From Halieaceae bacterium (GTDB lineage Bacteria; Pseudomonadota; Gammaproteobacteria; Pseudomonadales; Halieaceae), in contig CACNSR010000009.1 in NCBI GenBank assembly GCA_902623175.1, positions 33,306 to 97,305 on the forward strand: DNA of 64,000 nt, written 5' to 3'. Within the stretch, counting starts at the first letter, position 1. The number at the start of each line of letters is the position of its first letter. The notes beneath the pieces were generated by a model, which was not told the origin of the DNA, did no database searches, and saw only the letters and a program-made list of their open reading frames with translations. Position numbers and translations under genes: made by a program. Positions 30,067 to 39,551 of the stretch are shown here, in pieces.

Positions 30067-31498
30067 TGTGTCCCTCTATTGGTTTCGGGACGACCTCCGA
30101 CTCTCCGACCTACCGGGACTCGCTGCGGCAGCGCAGGCGGGGCACGTTATACCGATATTCGTGCGAGACCCGGATTTAGGAGACGCCTGGCGCATAGGGA
30201 GTGCGAGCCAATGGTGGCTCCATCATAGCCTGCTGTCACTGCGCACGCATCTGTCTGAGCAGGGGTTGGAGCTCATCTTGAAATCGGGGGCAACCGTTCC
30301 CGTACTCTCTGCTCTGGCAGCGCAAACAGGCGCAACCACCGTGTACTGCAGTCGTCATTACCAACCCTGGGCAGGAGCACTTGAAACTACCCTCAAGGAG
30401 CGCTTATCCAAGCAGGGCGTCGGATTAAAGCGCTACCCGGGCACTCTGCTGTATGAACCGGAGGACGTTGCCACCGGTGGCGGCACGCCTTTCAAGGTAT
30501 TCACGCCATTCTGGCGGGCCTGTAACCGTCGACCCGACCCACATCAGCCCGTGCCTGTCCCTGAGCTTACCCCCCATAACGACTTGATTGAGAGCGAGGA
30601 ACTCTTGGACTGGGGGCTACTACCCACGTCACCTAACTGGGCCCTTGATTGGAACGATCTGTGGCACCCGGGAGAAGCGGGTGCGCAGACCGCACTGACT
30701 CAATTTCTGGACCACCACGTGCAGGATTACGGCGACGGCCGCGATATTCCCGCCGAGCCCAACACATCCAAACTGTCCCCCTATCTGCGTTTTGGGAATC
30801 TCTCGCCACGACAGGTCTGGCATGCGGCACAGGCAAGCAAACTAGAGCGGCCAGAGGCAGTTGGTTCAATCGAAAAGTTCTTGAGCGAGATCGGCTGGCG
30901 GGAATTTTGCTATCACCTGCTGTTTCATTTCCCGACCATGCCCGACGAGGCATTCAATCCGAAATTCAGCTTTTTCCCCTGGGACGATGATCCGGAGAGA
31001 CTGATCGCGTGGCAGCGTGGAAAAACCGGTTATCCAATTGTCGATGCCGGCATGCGCGAGCTGTGGCAGACCGGCTTTATGCATAACCGGGTTCGCATGG
31101 TGGTAGCCTCATTCCTCACCAAGCATCTGCTGCTCAACTGGAGAGCCGGCGAAAAGTGGTTTTGGGATTGTCTGCTCGATGCCGACATCGCTTCCAACGC
31201 CTGCAGCTGGCAGTGGGTCGGCGGCTCAGGGGCGGACGCATCACCTTACTTCCGTATCTTTAACCCCATTACACAAGGCGAGAAATTTGATAAGGCGGGC
31301 ACCTACACCCGTCGTTGGGTACCCGAGGTCGCCGACCTGCCAGATAAGTACCTGCATAAACCTTGGGAAGCCCCCGACGATGTTCTCTCGGCGGCCGGGG
31401 TTCGCTTGGGCGAAACCTACCCTCTTCCCATTGTCGATCACAAAACCGCTCGGGAGGCTGCACTCAGCGCCTATGGCACGCTCAAGTCGCTGGATTAG
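30059..31498 (+). CDS. phrB: Deoxyribodipyrimidine photolyase
   Basis: A 479-residue cryptochrome/photolyase. The N-terminal antenna domain starts LYWFRDDLRLSDLPGLAAAA; the C-terminal FAD domain shows SKLSPYLRFGNLSPRQVW, FLSEIGWREFCYHLL, YPIVDAGMRELWQTGFMHNR and NACSWQWVGGSGADASPYFR. These match class I CPD photolyases, which split UV-made pyrimidine dimers using blue light. It is co-translated with the sirtuin. The convergent cyclase-family gene overlaps its end by four bases. Confidence 0.93.
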   Translation: MADVSLYWFRDDLRLSDLPGLAAAAQAGHVIPIFVRDPDLGDAWRIGSASQWWLHHSLLSLRTHLSEQGLELILKSGATVPVLSALAAQTGATTVYCSRHYQPWAGALETTLKERLSKQGVGLKRYPGTLLYEPEDVATGGGTPFKVFTPFWRACNRRPDPHQPVPVPELTPHNDLIESEELLDWGLLPTSPNWALDWNDLWHPGEAGAQTALTQFLDHHVQDYGDGRDIPAEPNTSKLSPYLRFGNLSPRQVWHAAQASKLERPEAVGSIEKFLSEIGWREFCYHLLFHFPTMPDEAFNPKFSFFPWDDDPERLIAWQRGKTGYPIVDAGMRELWQTGFMHNRVRMVVASFLTKHLLLNWRAGEKWFWDCLLDADIASNACSWQWVGGSGADASPYFRIFNPITQGEKFDKAGTYTRRWVPEVADLPDKYLHKPWEAPDDVLSAAGVRLGETYPLPIVDHKTAREAALSAYGTLKSLD

Positions 31499-32289
31499 AC
31501 TTCATCAACGATGGCGACTGCGCGGGTCCAACCTGCCGAGGCGCCGCGTATTTTGTGCGGGAAACAACTCACCGTGAAACCGGTGGCGGGCAAGGCCTCA
31601 AGGTTGTGCAACTTTTCAAGATGGCAATAGCCAATGTGGCGCCCTGCCTTGTGCCCCTCCCAGATAACGCTCGCATCGCCGGTTTCGGCGTATCGCTCGG
31701 CGGTTTGATCAAAGGGCGCGTCCCAACTCCAGGCATCCGTGCCCGTTATCTTGATTCCGCGCTCCAACAAAAACATGGTGGCCTCGTAGCCCATGCCACA
31801 GCCTTTACTGACGAAGTCGTCTTGCCCGTAGGCAGCCCCGGCAGCAGTGTTCACCACTACAATTTCGAATGGCGACAGCTCATGCTCGATTCGGGTCAAT
31901 TCTGCTATCACATCGGCCGCTGTCACTACATAACCGTCGGGGAAATGCCGAAAGTCCAGTTTAACACCTGGTTGAAAGCACCACTCCAACGGGACTTCAT
32001 CAATCGTTATCGCTCGCTCTATACCCCCGGCCTGCTCATTCATGGTGGGATGAAAGTGATAAGGCGCGTCAAGGTGCGTGCCGTTATGCGTACACAACTG
32101 CACAAACTCGATCGCCCAGCCCTCCCCATCGGGCAGCTCGCTACTCTCCAACCCCGGAAAAAAAGACGCCATCTGCTGAGCGCCAATATCGTGGGTGATG
32201 TAGTCGATGTTGGGCTTCATGACAGGTGGGTCGCTGACGACCTCGTTTTCAAGAAAGATCGACAGGTCAACAAAACGTTTTTTCGGCAT
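31495..32289 (-). CDS. Cyclase-family (kynurenine formamidase-like) hydrolase
   Basis: A 264-residue protein with the metal site HNGTHLDAPYHFHP (HxGTHxDxPxH), GCGMGYEATMFLLERGIKIT and GTDAWSWDAPF. Members are metal-dependent hydrolases of cyclic or N-formyl compounds, including bacterial kynurenine formamidase and isatin hydrolase; the substrate here is unknown. It should be cytoplasmic. It converges on the photolyase with a four-base overlap, and is divergent from the amidohydrolase pair. Confidence 0.85.
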   Translation of the reverse strand: MPKKRFVDLSIFLENEVVSDPPVMKPNIDYITHDIGAQQMASFFPGLESSELPDGEGWAIEFVQLCTHNGTHLDAPYHFHPTMNEQAGGIERAITIDEVPLEWCFQPGVKLDFRHFPDGYVVTAADVIAELTRIEHELSPFEIVVVNTAAGAAYGQDDFVSKGCGMGYEATMFLLERGIKITGTDAWSWDAPFDQTAERYAETGDASVIWEGHKAGRHIGYCHLEKLHNLEALPATGFTVSCFPHKIRGASAGWTRAVAIVDEV

Positions 32290-32402
32290 CTCGTATCGCT
32301 CTTTACCGCAGTCATAAAACCCGAGGTTAGCCTATCCAGCCGAGTGATTGGCAAATCGAATCGTTGCGGTTATCTTCCTCGCCTCCTTTGAGGGCCTTAT
32401 GC

Positions 32403-33812
32403 ATGCGAAAAATCATCTGTGTTCTGGTTACCTTGTTGATGTCCGTGGCTGCACGAGCCCAGCCAGAGGCATTTCCCTCAACCTACGCGCCGCCTGCGGG
32501 ACAGCCGGTCTTGTTCAAAAACGCCACCATACTCACCGGTGATGGGCGCCGCCTTGACGACGCAGACCTCTACATCTCCGACGGCCAGATCCAGTGGGTC
32601 GGCGAAGGAGAGATCGCTCCAGGTGCCACCGAAGTAGATGCCAGTGGCCGCTGGATCACTCCCGGTCTTATCGATGTGCACTCGCATCTTGGCGTCTACC
32701 CCTCACCCGGGGTCGCCGCTCATAGTGACGGCAACGAGGCCACCGCGCCCGTGACTGCAGAGGTATGGGCGGAACACAGCGTGTGGCCACAAGACCCCGG
32801 CTTTTCAAGGGCGTTAGCCGGCGGCGTAACGGCCATGCAAATTCTCCCGGGGTCCGCCAACCTGTTTGGGGGCCGCGGCGTCACGCTGAAAAACGTACCG
32901 TCGATCAGCTACCAGGGCATGAAGTTTCCCGACGCGCCTCACGGCCTGAAAATGGCCTGCGGGGAAAACCCGAAACGCGTTTACGGCGGGCGAACGCAAG
33001 CGCCTTCTACACGGATGGGCAATGTTGCGGCGTATCGTAGCGCCTGGATTCGCGCGCAACGGTATCAGGCCGACTGGGATCGCTATAATCAAGCCGTCAA
33101 GGATGCTGCGGAGGCGGCTGAGGGCGACAGCAGCGGCGCCTCGGTGGCATCAGCGTTACTCACTAATACACCACCGCGGCGCAACCTCGAACTCGATACA
33201 CTGGCCGGCGCATTACGTGGCGACATTCTCGTGCACATGCACTGTTACCGCGCTGATGAGATGCTCACCATTCTCGATATGGCCAAGGAGTTTGGCTACA
33301 GCGTTGGGACCTTTCATCATGGCGTGGAGGCCTACAAAATCGCGGATAAGCTTGCCGCCAATGACGTCTGCGGCGCGCTCTGGGCCGACTGGTGGGGCTT
33401 CAAGATTGAGGCGTACGACGGCATTCAGGAAAACATTGCGTTGGTCGACCGGCCGGCCGGGGGCTGCGCTATCGTTCACTCAGACTCCGATGAGGGGATA
33501 CAACGCCTCAATCAGGAAGCCGCAAAGGCCATGCTACGAGGTAACCGCGCGGGGCTCGACATCCCCCCCGAGCGGGCGATTCGATGGATCACCTATAATG
33601 CCGCGAAATCCCTTGGTGTGCACGAACAAACGGGCTCTATTCAGCCCGGCAAGATGGCTGACGTGGTCCTGTGGAGCCAGGATCCCTTCAGTGTCTACGC
33701 CAAACCTTCACAGGTCTACATCGATGGCGTGCTGCGGTACGAGCAGAACAACCCGTCATTGAGCCCGCAGTCTGACTTCGAGCTCGGGCAACTGATGGGT
33801 GCGGCACGATGA
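32403..33812 (+). CDS. Secreted amidohydrolase
   Basis: A 469-residue protein with signal peptide (MRKIICVLVTLLMSVAARA). The metal-dependent hydrolase fold is marked by LFKNATILTGDGRR, the metal-binding GLIDVHSHLGVYPSPG, a later His pair (HMHCYR, FHHGVEA), and the end SIQPGKMADVVLWSQDPFSV. It belongs with imidazolonepropionase-like amidohydrolases, probably peptidases or cyclic amide hydrolases in the periplasm. GAGGG lies upstream of the ATG at 32403. Its stop overlaps the next gene's start (ATGA), so the two products are made together. Confidence 0.85.
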   Translation: MRKIICVLVTLLMSVAARAQPEAFPSTYAPPAGQPVLFKNATILTGDGRRLDDADLYISDGQIQWVGEGEIAPGATEVDASGRWITPGLIDVHSHLGVYPSPGVAAHSDGNEATAPVTAEVWAEHSVWPQDPGFSRALAGGVTAMQILPGSANLFGGRGVTLKNVPSISYQGMKFPDAPHGLKMACGENPKRVYGGRTQAPSTRMGNVAAYRSAWIRAQRYQADWDRYNQAVKDAAEAAEGDSSGASVASALLTNTPPRRNLELDTLAGALRGDILVHMHCYRADEMLTILDMAKEFGYSVGTFHHGVEAYKIADKLAANDVCGALWADWWGFKIEAYDGIQENIALVDRPAGGCAIVHSDSDEGIQRLNQEAAKAMLRGNRAGLDIPPERAIRWITYNAAKSLGVHEQTGSIQPGKMADVVLWSQDPFSVYAKPSQVYIDGVLRYEQNNPSLSPQSDFELGQLMGAAR

Positions 33813-35077
33813 ATACTAAGCGCTTATTAATTGTTCTGATGGGGTCGCTACTTTTTCCCGGCTCGGGCCATGCAGCTTCACTCCTGATCACGAATGGCAC
33901 GGTTTTCATGGGTGCCACCGCGCCATCGAGCCAGCTGGACATCCTCATTGAGGACGGTTTGATCGAGGCGGTTGCTGGCGATTTGAGCGCTACCGAGGCA
34001 GATCACGTGATCGACGCTGAGGGGCGACCCGTGACACCGGCACTGTTTGCGGGGATTAGCGCAGCGGGTCTCAGTGAGATTGGCATGGTATATGAAGCGG
34101 TCGACTCAAGGCTCAACAAGCTCTATACCGGGCTCATGCATCCCGAATTTGACGTGCGCAAGGCCTACAACCCCCTCTCCAGTGTCGTCCCCGTCACCCG
34201 CATAGAGGGTTATGGGTACACGCTTCTCGCTGCTGCCTTTGGAGATCGCACGATTTCCGGGCAAGGCTCGCTGGTGCGCTTCGACGGGGGCTTTAACAGC
34301 TTCGAGGGGTACACCACAATTTTTGTGAATGTCGATGGCTACAGCGGTAACAAAATCGGCGGATCGAGAGCGGCGCACTGGATGTTACTCGAGACCGCTT
34401 TTTCATCGCTCGATACTAAAAAAGCGGGCGGCCTCTGGCTGACCCACAATGAGCATCCTCTGATTAATCAGACCGGCAGAGCAACGTTAAAAAATACTCG
34501 AGAAAACGGGATCTTTGTCTTCACAGCAAATCGTGCCAGCGACATTCTTCAGGCGTTGGCGTTTAGCCAAAAGCACCAACTCAAAGCCATTATCAGTGGC
34601 GGGCAAGAAGCTTGGGTTGTCCGCGAAGCCTTAGCGGCTTCGGGGACACCCGTGGTGATTAATGCGCTCGATAACCTGCCCGGGAGCTTTGATGGGTTAG
34701 GGGCGCGACTCGATAACGCCGCACTCCTTCACGCAGCCGGCGTTACCTTGTTATTCACTAGCGGCGAGACTCATAACGCTCGCAAGCTGCGGCAGGTGGC
34801 CGGTAATGCGGTGGCCAATGGGTTGCCCTACGAAGTGGCCATGGCAGCCATGACGAGCCTTCCTGCAGAGATTTTCGGTGGAAAACCCAGAATGGTCGCG
34901 CCGGGGTTCCGCGCTGACTTGGTGATCTGGAGCGGCGATCCGCTGGACGTTACCAGCGCGGCGGACCAGGTCATCATCGACGGCAAGCTGGACCCTATGA
35001 CCAGTCGGCAAACAGAGCTACTCAAGCGATACTTGCCTGCTGAAGCCGGATTAGGGCGCGCCTACATTAATCCCTGA
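33809..35077 (+). CDS. Secreted amidohydrolase-like protein lacking the first metal motif
   Basis: A 422-residue protein with signal peptide (MNTKRLLIVLMGSLLFPGSG). It keeps the amidohydrolase framework (LLITNGTVFMG at the start, VAPGFRADLVIWSGDPLDVT at the end), but where the family has GLIDxHxH it reads PALFAGISAAGLSEIGMVYE, with no His. It may therefore be a non-catalytic partner of the upstream enzyme, or use other ligands. Such unequal pairs of adjacent amidohydrolases are known from other marine gammaproteobacteria. Start overlaps the previous stop by four bases. Confidence 0.8.
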   Translation: MNTKRLLIVLMGSLLFPGSGHAASLLITNGTVFMGATAPSSQLDILIEDGLIEAVAGDLSATEADHVIDAEGRPVTPALFAGISAAGLSEIGMVYEAVDSRLNKLYTGLMHPEFDVRKAYNPLSSVVPVTRIEGYGYTLLAAAFGDRTISGQGSLVRFDGGFNSFEGYTTIFVNVDGYSGNKIGGSRAAHWMLLETAFSSLDTKKAGGLWLTHNEHPLINQTGRATLKNTRENGIFVFTANRASDILQALAFSQKHQLKAIISGGQEAWVVREALAASGTPVVINALDNLPGSFDGLGARLDNAALLHAAGVTLLFTSGETHNARKLRQVAGNAVANGLPYEVAMAAMTSLPAEIFGGKPRMVAPGFRADLVIWSGDPLDVTSAADQVIIDGKLDPMTSRQTELLKRYLPAEAGLGRAYINP

Positions 35078-35124
35078 GAGATGCATAGGACTGCGGCGGC
35101 GCACCTTTGTGCCGCCCCAGCGGG

Positions 35125-36546
35125 TTAGTCGTTAAGCCGCTCGATCAGCCTGCTGGTTGAGTGGCCGTCAACGAAGTCTAAAACACGAACCTCGCCACCA
35201 CGCGCCAGTACCGATTCGTGCCCGGCTATCTGATCAACGGCATAGTCGCCGCCCTTGACCAGTACATCGGGTGCAAAGGCCTCGATCAATCGTGCGGGCG
35301 TGTAATCGGAAAAAGAGACCACGTAGTCGACAGCGCTCAAAGCTGCCAATACTGCCATCCGATCATCGAGTGTATTGACCGGTCGACGCTCTCCCTTAAG
35401 ACGACGGACTGAGTCGTCATCATTCACCGCGACGACCAGAACGTCGCCCAGAGCCCTCGCCTGCTGCAGGTAGCGTACATGGCCAGGGTGAATCAAATCA
35501 AAGCAGCCGTTAGTCATGACAATGCGCTGACCTGCGGCACGCAAATCATTTAAGACGTTTGCCAAGCTCGTCTCTGTGAATATGTTGTCAGCAGTCACTG
35601 CTGGAGCCGCACGGACCGCCATCAACAACTCCTCGGGCGAAACGCTTGCCGTCCCCAATTTCGCGACCACCACCCCCGCAGCATGATTTGCGAAGTGCGC
35701 CGCGTCACGCAGTGGCAGTCCTGCACTCAAGCACCCCGCCATAACGGCGATCACGGTATCGCCGGCGCCTGTAACATCAAAAACCTCGCGGGCACTAGCG
35801 GAGAACTGCGCCGGCGGCTGGCCAGCCTGAACGAGTGTCATACCCGCCTCACTTCGCGTCACGAGTATGCCATCGAGATCCAGCGACGCCCTAAGTGCCT
35901 CGGCTCTTTCGAGCAAGGTTTCGTCTGTGTCGCAGCGCCCCACGATCGCCTCGAACTCGGCGAGATTGGGTGTCAGTAGCGAAGCACCACGATAGCGCTC
36001 AAAATCCAGGCCCTTGGGGTCGACCAGTGTCGGCTTGTTCAGCTCACGGCAGTGCGCCAGCAATGGCTGAACTAGTGCCAGAGACCCCTTGGCATAGTCA
36101 CTGAATACGACCAGGTCAGCGTCAGCGAGATGTTGCTGGGCATACCTCACAAACAGGTCGTTGGCATGGCTCGCCAGGGATTCTTCAAAGTCCATGCGCA
36201 GAAGCTGCTGATTACGGCTCAGCACCCGGAGCTTGACGATCGTGTCTGCCGGGCACGGCATCACATTCCAGCGAACGCCCGCCGCCTCCACGCAGGCCCG
36301 GAGCGCGCGCGCATGCTCATCTTCCCCACACAAACCCACCAGCGAGACTGACAGCCCCAGCTCGGCGAGATTCACCGCCACATTGCCCGCACCGCCGGCG
36401 CGGTCCTCTTCGCCTGTCACACTGACCACCGGCACCGGCGCCTCCGGGCTCACGCGCCGGCTCGCACCGCTCCAGAAACGATCCAGCATCACATCACCGA
36501 TCACCGTCACATTGCCAGTGCTCATGTCGGGTAAAGCAGACATCAA
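35125..36546 (-). CDS. hldE: Bifunctional heptose 7-phosphate kinase / heptose 1-phosphate adenylyltransferase
   Basis: A 473-residue two-domain enzyme of ADP-heptose synthesis for LPS core. Residues 1-320 form the PfkB-type kinase (VIGDVMLDRFWSG, AGGAGNVAVNLAELG, the catalytic FDVTGAGDTVIAVMAG). Residues 340-473 form the nucleotidyltransferase (VMTNGCFDLIHPGHVRYLQQ, then VAVNDDDSVRRLKG). Both domains look complete. It works with gmhA and gmhB nearby in the cytoplasm. Confidence 0.95.
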   Translation of the reverse strand: MMSALPDMSTGNVTVIGDVMLDRFWSGASRRVSPEAPVPVVSVTGEEDRAGGAGNVAVNLAELGLSVSLVGLCGEDEHARALRACVEAAGVRWNVMPCPADTIVKLRVLSRNQQLLRMDFEESLASHANDLFVRYAQQHLADADLVVFSDYAKGSLALVQPLLAHCRELNKPTLVDPKGLDFERYRGASLLTPNLAEFEAIVGRCDTDETLLERAEALRASLDLDGILVTRSEAGMTLVQAGQPPAQFSASAREVFDVTGAGDTVIAVMAGCLSAGLPLRDAAHFANHAAGVVVAKLGTASVSPEELLMAVRAAPAVTADNIFTETSLANVLNDLRAAGQRIVMTNGCFDLIHPGHVRYLQQARALGDVLVVAVNDDDSVRRLKGERRPVNTLDDRMAVLAALSAVDYVVSFSDYTPARLIEAFAPDVLVKGGDYAVDQIAGHESVLARGGEVRVLDFVDGHSTSRLIERLND

Positions 36547-36662
36547 ACGGCCTCTTCCTTGGTCTCAGAGGATGCTAGCACGGGCGCAGTGGCAGACTCT
36601 GTGGACAAATAGCGCTAAGACGGAACCAGCACACGCCTAAAAGCCAAGTCTGGAGTAGCGCG

Positions 36663-37904
36663 TCAGCCACGCTGTGCTTCATTGACAGGATCCAATTCCG
36701 GCTGCGGCTTTATGTCTCGGTCGAGCGCGATCAACAGCGCCAGCGTCAAAAAGAGAATGTTGCCGTTGAAGTAGGAGTAAAAGGACACCGAGCTATTCAA
36801 GGGGAACAAGGCCAAAATGACCACCAGCGAACTTAACGCTACCTCGGGGCGCGAATCGAAAAGCCGCCGACCCAGAAAGACAAAGAAAAGGGCATAACCT
36901 AAGAGTCCGGGGATACCAGTATCGACCGCCACCTCAAGCGCATAGAGATGAGGGTGCCATCGCTCGGAAACGGGCAAGACATTGATACTTTCCATCGACA
37001 CCACCATCGAGCCCCAGCCCCGAATGCCGACTCCGTTCATCCAGTGTTCGGTAAACCCCAGCCAGGCCGAGTTCCAGAATACCGGCAGATAATCGAATGC
37101 CTTGTAGGCATCTGAGGCCGCTTGACCGGCGGCCGAGGCGCTAAAGGTATCACTCAAAATCAGACCAGACAGCGCCGCGAGCGAGAACGAAAATAACAGC
37201 GACAAAAGCCACGGCGTGACCTGCACATCCGACTCGAGGCGACGCAAAATAAAGGCGTAGCCCGCCAGAGCGGCCAACGCATGGATCATCGAAGCCTCAT
37301 TACCGCTCATGACAATGGCGGCAAATAGTGGCAAGGCTAGAATGCTGTTCAACGGGGTTGAACCCGTCCGACGCAGCGCCTCCAAGTAAAAAGGCGACAG
37401 AATAGCGAGTGTCGACCCATACCCCATGCGCAGACTGCCCGTCACGAGCGTGTGGCCCGAATCGAGTTCGATCAGCGGATTACCGAATACGCTGTAGCCC
37501 GTTAGCAGCTGCACTAAACCATCAACTACCCACAGCATCATCACCGCACCCACCAAAGACATCAGGCGAGCGCTCTCTGAGCGGTCCAGCTTGATCTGAA
37601 GCAGCACCCAAACTGCGAAACCATAAGAAAGGAAACGTAAAGCGCCTGAGAGTGATCGCTCGAAATTGATGGCGTCGAGCAAAGAAAAGACGGCTGGCAA
37701 TAAGAAGCAAGCAAGCACAATCCAGAATTTACGCACCCCGTCAGTGGCGAGAAAATCACGTGGTCCTCTCGCGAAGATGATCAAGCCGACTAAAGCCATC
37801 AGCCAGATAAACTGTCTTGTGGCGGAGGAGAGAGACAGGGTGAAAAACAGGAACACCCAGATAATCGACGGTGAAAGGTCAGAGAGTCGCTGCATTAGAG
37901 CCAC
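36663..37904 (-). CDS. O-antigen ligase/polymerase-like membrane protein
   Basis: A 413-residue protein with about ten to twelve membrane helices and a large periplasmic loop (SAAGQAASDAYKAFDYLPVF ... FTEHWMNGVGIRGWG) followed by the conserved HPHLYALEVAVDTGIPGLLG segment typical of the Wzy_C/WaaL family. Such proteins attach or polymerise O-antigen or related glycans at the periplasmic side. The position between heptose genes supports an LPS role. A second, broken copy of the same type lies at 38023. Which of ligase or polymerase cannot be told from sequence alone. Confidence 0.75.
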   Translation of the reverse strand: MALMQRLSDLSPSIIWVFLFFTLSLSSATRQFIWLMALVGLIIFARGPRDFLATDGVRKFWIVLACFLLPAVFSLLDAINFERSLSGALRFLSYGFAVWVLLQIKLDRSESARLMSLVGAVMMLWVVDGLVQLLTGYSVFGNPLIELDSGHTLVTGSLRMGYGSTLAILSPFYLEALRRTGSTPLNSILALPLFAAIVMSGNEASMIHALAALAGYAFILRRLESDVQVTPWLLSLLFSFSLAALSGLILSDTFSASAAGQAASDAYKAFDYLPVFWNSAWLGFTEHWMNGVGIRGWGSMVVSMESINVLPVSERWHPHLYALEVAVDTGIPGLLGYALFFVFLGRRLFDSRPEVALSSLVVILALFPLNSSVSFYSYFNGNILFLTLALLIALDRDIKPQPELDPVNEAQRG

Positions 37905-38022
37905 CGCGCATCATACTGCTGCACGGCATCCGTTACCCGAATACTCTGAGTGTATTGATTAGACGCGGCCTTCACCAGCTGAGATGTGAATACTACGGAC
38001 TACTTAACAGCCCATCGAGCCC

Positions 38023-38307
38023 CTAATCGGCCTTCCTGAAATGCGCACCCAAGGCCAAAGCGAGCGCTGGCCAGGTGATAGAGCAGGTTGCAAACGAATA
38101 CATTGACAGAACGCTGGATAACGGGAAAGTGGCTAGTAGCGCGATACAGAGAAACGTTGTCGCCACGGCCGACCCGGCGGTATTGGTCACCAACATCCAC
38201 CTCGCCACCATGATCAGTAATAACAAGTAACCCAGCGCGCCCAGCATGGCCGTATCGGTCGCGATTTCCAGAATGCCCAGACGAAGAAACAAAGGCCCTG
38301 GTAGCAT
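38023..38307 (-). pseudogene. C-terminal remnant of an O-antigen ligase-like gene
   Basis: The frame reads LRLGILEIATDTAMLGALGY, LLLLIMVARWML, then LLATFPLSSVLSMYSFATCS and ITWPALALALG. This lines up with the last hundred residues of the intact gene downstream (LYALEVAVDTGIPGLLGYAL ... LFPLNSSVSFYSYFNGN) but is clearly divergent. The N-terminal three quarters are missing; upstream codons soon run into unlike sequence and a stop. It is probably a deleted neighbour or paralogue rather than a recent duplicate. Confidence 0.6.
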
Positions 38308-38407
38308 AACACTTCGGCGCCGACATTGAGGCCATTGGATACGAACCTTAACATCGCCGCCTTATCTTCGTAGCCGCGCACTTAAAGCTTGGATCGCTAA
38401 GACAACG

Positions 38408-38947
38408 TCAAAGGAACGAGGGTACCTCGCTCAACCCGCTCACCAGCTGAATATCAGACGCGGAAGCCTCAGACTGCGGTGATTCCACTACCTTAAAGAG
38501 CTTGGCGACGCCAGCAGCCCTACCCGCCTCAATGTCGGAATCCTTATCACCCACCAATAGGGATGTCTTGACGTTGATAGCATAATCGCGCATCGCCCGG
38601 TGTATGAGCCCTGGTGCCGGTTTTCGGCAGCTACACTGTTTACGATACTCGTTCTCCGCCTCGGTGGGATGGTGTGGACAGTGATAAAACCCCGATAGAG
38701 TGACGCCAGCATAGCTATCGAGATACTCTGCGACAGCCTGATTCAGCAAACCTACATCGCTCTCGCTGTAATAACCGCGACCAATGCCCGACTGGTTCGA
38801 GACAACAATTAACAGGTAGCCCGCATCCTGAAGCTCGCGCAGCGCCTCCGGCACGCCTGGCAAGAATTCAAACTGCTCCCAGGTGCTAACGTATCCGTGG
38901 TCCACGTTGATCACGCCATCGCGATCCAAAAACACGGCAGAGGTCAT
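38408..38947 (-). CDS. gmhB: D-glycero-beta-D-manno-heptose-1,7-bisphosphate 7-phosphatase
   Basis: A 179-residue HAD phosphatase. It has VFLDRDGVINVDHGYV (catalytic DxD), VVSNQSGIGRGYY, the zinc-binding CPHHPTEAENEYRKQCSCRK and LVGDKDSDIEAG. It removes the 7-phosphate in ADP-heptose synthesis. I chose the Met at 38947 because E. coli GmhB begins just before this motif; a longer frame to 38995 would overlap gmhA by 14 bases. Confidence 0.9.
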   Translation of the reverse strand: MTSAVFLDRDGVINVDHGYVSTWEQFEFLPGVPEALRELQDAGYLLIVVSNQSGIGRGYYSESDVGLLNQAVAEYLDSYAGVTLSGFYHCPHHPTEAENEYRKQCSCRKPAPGLIHRAMRDYAINVKTSLLVGDKDSDIEAGRAAGVAKLFKVVESPQSEASASDIQLVSGLSEVPSFL

Positions 38948-38981
38948 GCCGCGGACCAACACCCAGTCAGCACTTTTCTCC

Positions 38982-39551
38982 TCACGCCAACTCAAGCCCC
39001 TGCTCTATAAGCGCGCAGAGCAGGTGCACCATCACGATGTGACACTCTTGAATGTGCGCTGTGTCATCCGCGGGGGCGATAACGGCCGTTTCACAACACG
39101 TCTTTAGCGCGCCGCCGTCTCGGCCCGTTAAGCCGACCACCTCACAGCCAAGGGCTCGCGCCTGCTCGCACGCGGCCAGCACACTGGCACTCGATCCTGA
39201 GGTGGAGATGGCAATCAGAACATCGCCCGCACTGGCCAAGCCAGCGACCTGACGGCTAAACACCTCGTCGTAGCCGTAATCATTAGCAATCGCAGTGAGC
39301 GCCGACGTATCGGTGGTGAGCGCAATGGCTGCAAGTGCAGGACGATCTTTGATAAATCGTCCCACCAATTCCGCGGCCATATGCTGCGCGTCTGCCGCCG
39401 AGCCACCATTCCCACAAATCAGCAATTTATGGCCATTGGCCAAAGCAGTAATGCAGCGCTCTGCCGCACGCTGAATATCCTCTGCGGAGGACTCGAGCTT
39501 GGCTAGCACCTTCTGGTGCTCCTCAAGATACTCAGTGATGAATTGCTGCAC
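38982..39551 (-). CDS. gmhA: Sedoheptulose-7-phosphate isomerase
   Basis: A 189-residue SIS-domain protein: LLICGNGGSAADAQHMAAEL, GRFIKDRPALAAIAL, ISTSGSSASVLAAC and the C-terminal HIQECHIVMVHLLCALIE. It turns sedoheptulose 7-phosphate into heptose 7-phosphate, the first step of ADP-heptose synthesis. It is directly upstream of gmhB on the same strand. Confidence 0.93.
   Translation of the reverse strand: MQQFITEYLEEHQKVLAKLESSAEDIQRAAERCITALANGHKLLICGNGGSAADAQHMAAELVGRFIKDRPALAAIALTTDTSALTAIANDYGYDEVFSRQVAGLASAGDVLIAISTSGSSASVLAACEQARALGCEVVGLTGRDGGALKTCCETAVIAPADDTAHIQECHIVMVHLLCALIEQGLELA

Noticed and set aside
31363..32391. 342-codon plus-strand frame opposite the cyclase gene
   Set aside because: It overlaps the end of photolyase and the whole of the cyclase-family gene, both with clear catalytic motifs.
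35091..35117. GC-rich hairpin between the amidohydrolase and hldE as a terminator
   Set aside because: The stem needs bulges and there is no T run on either strand.
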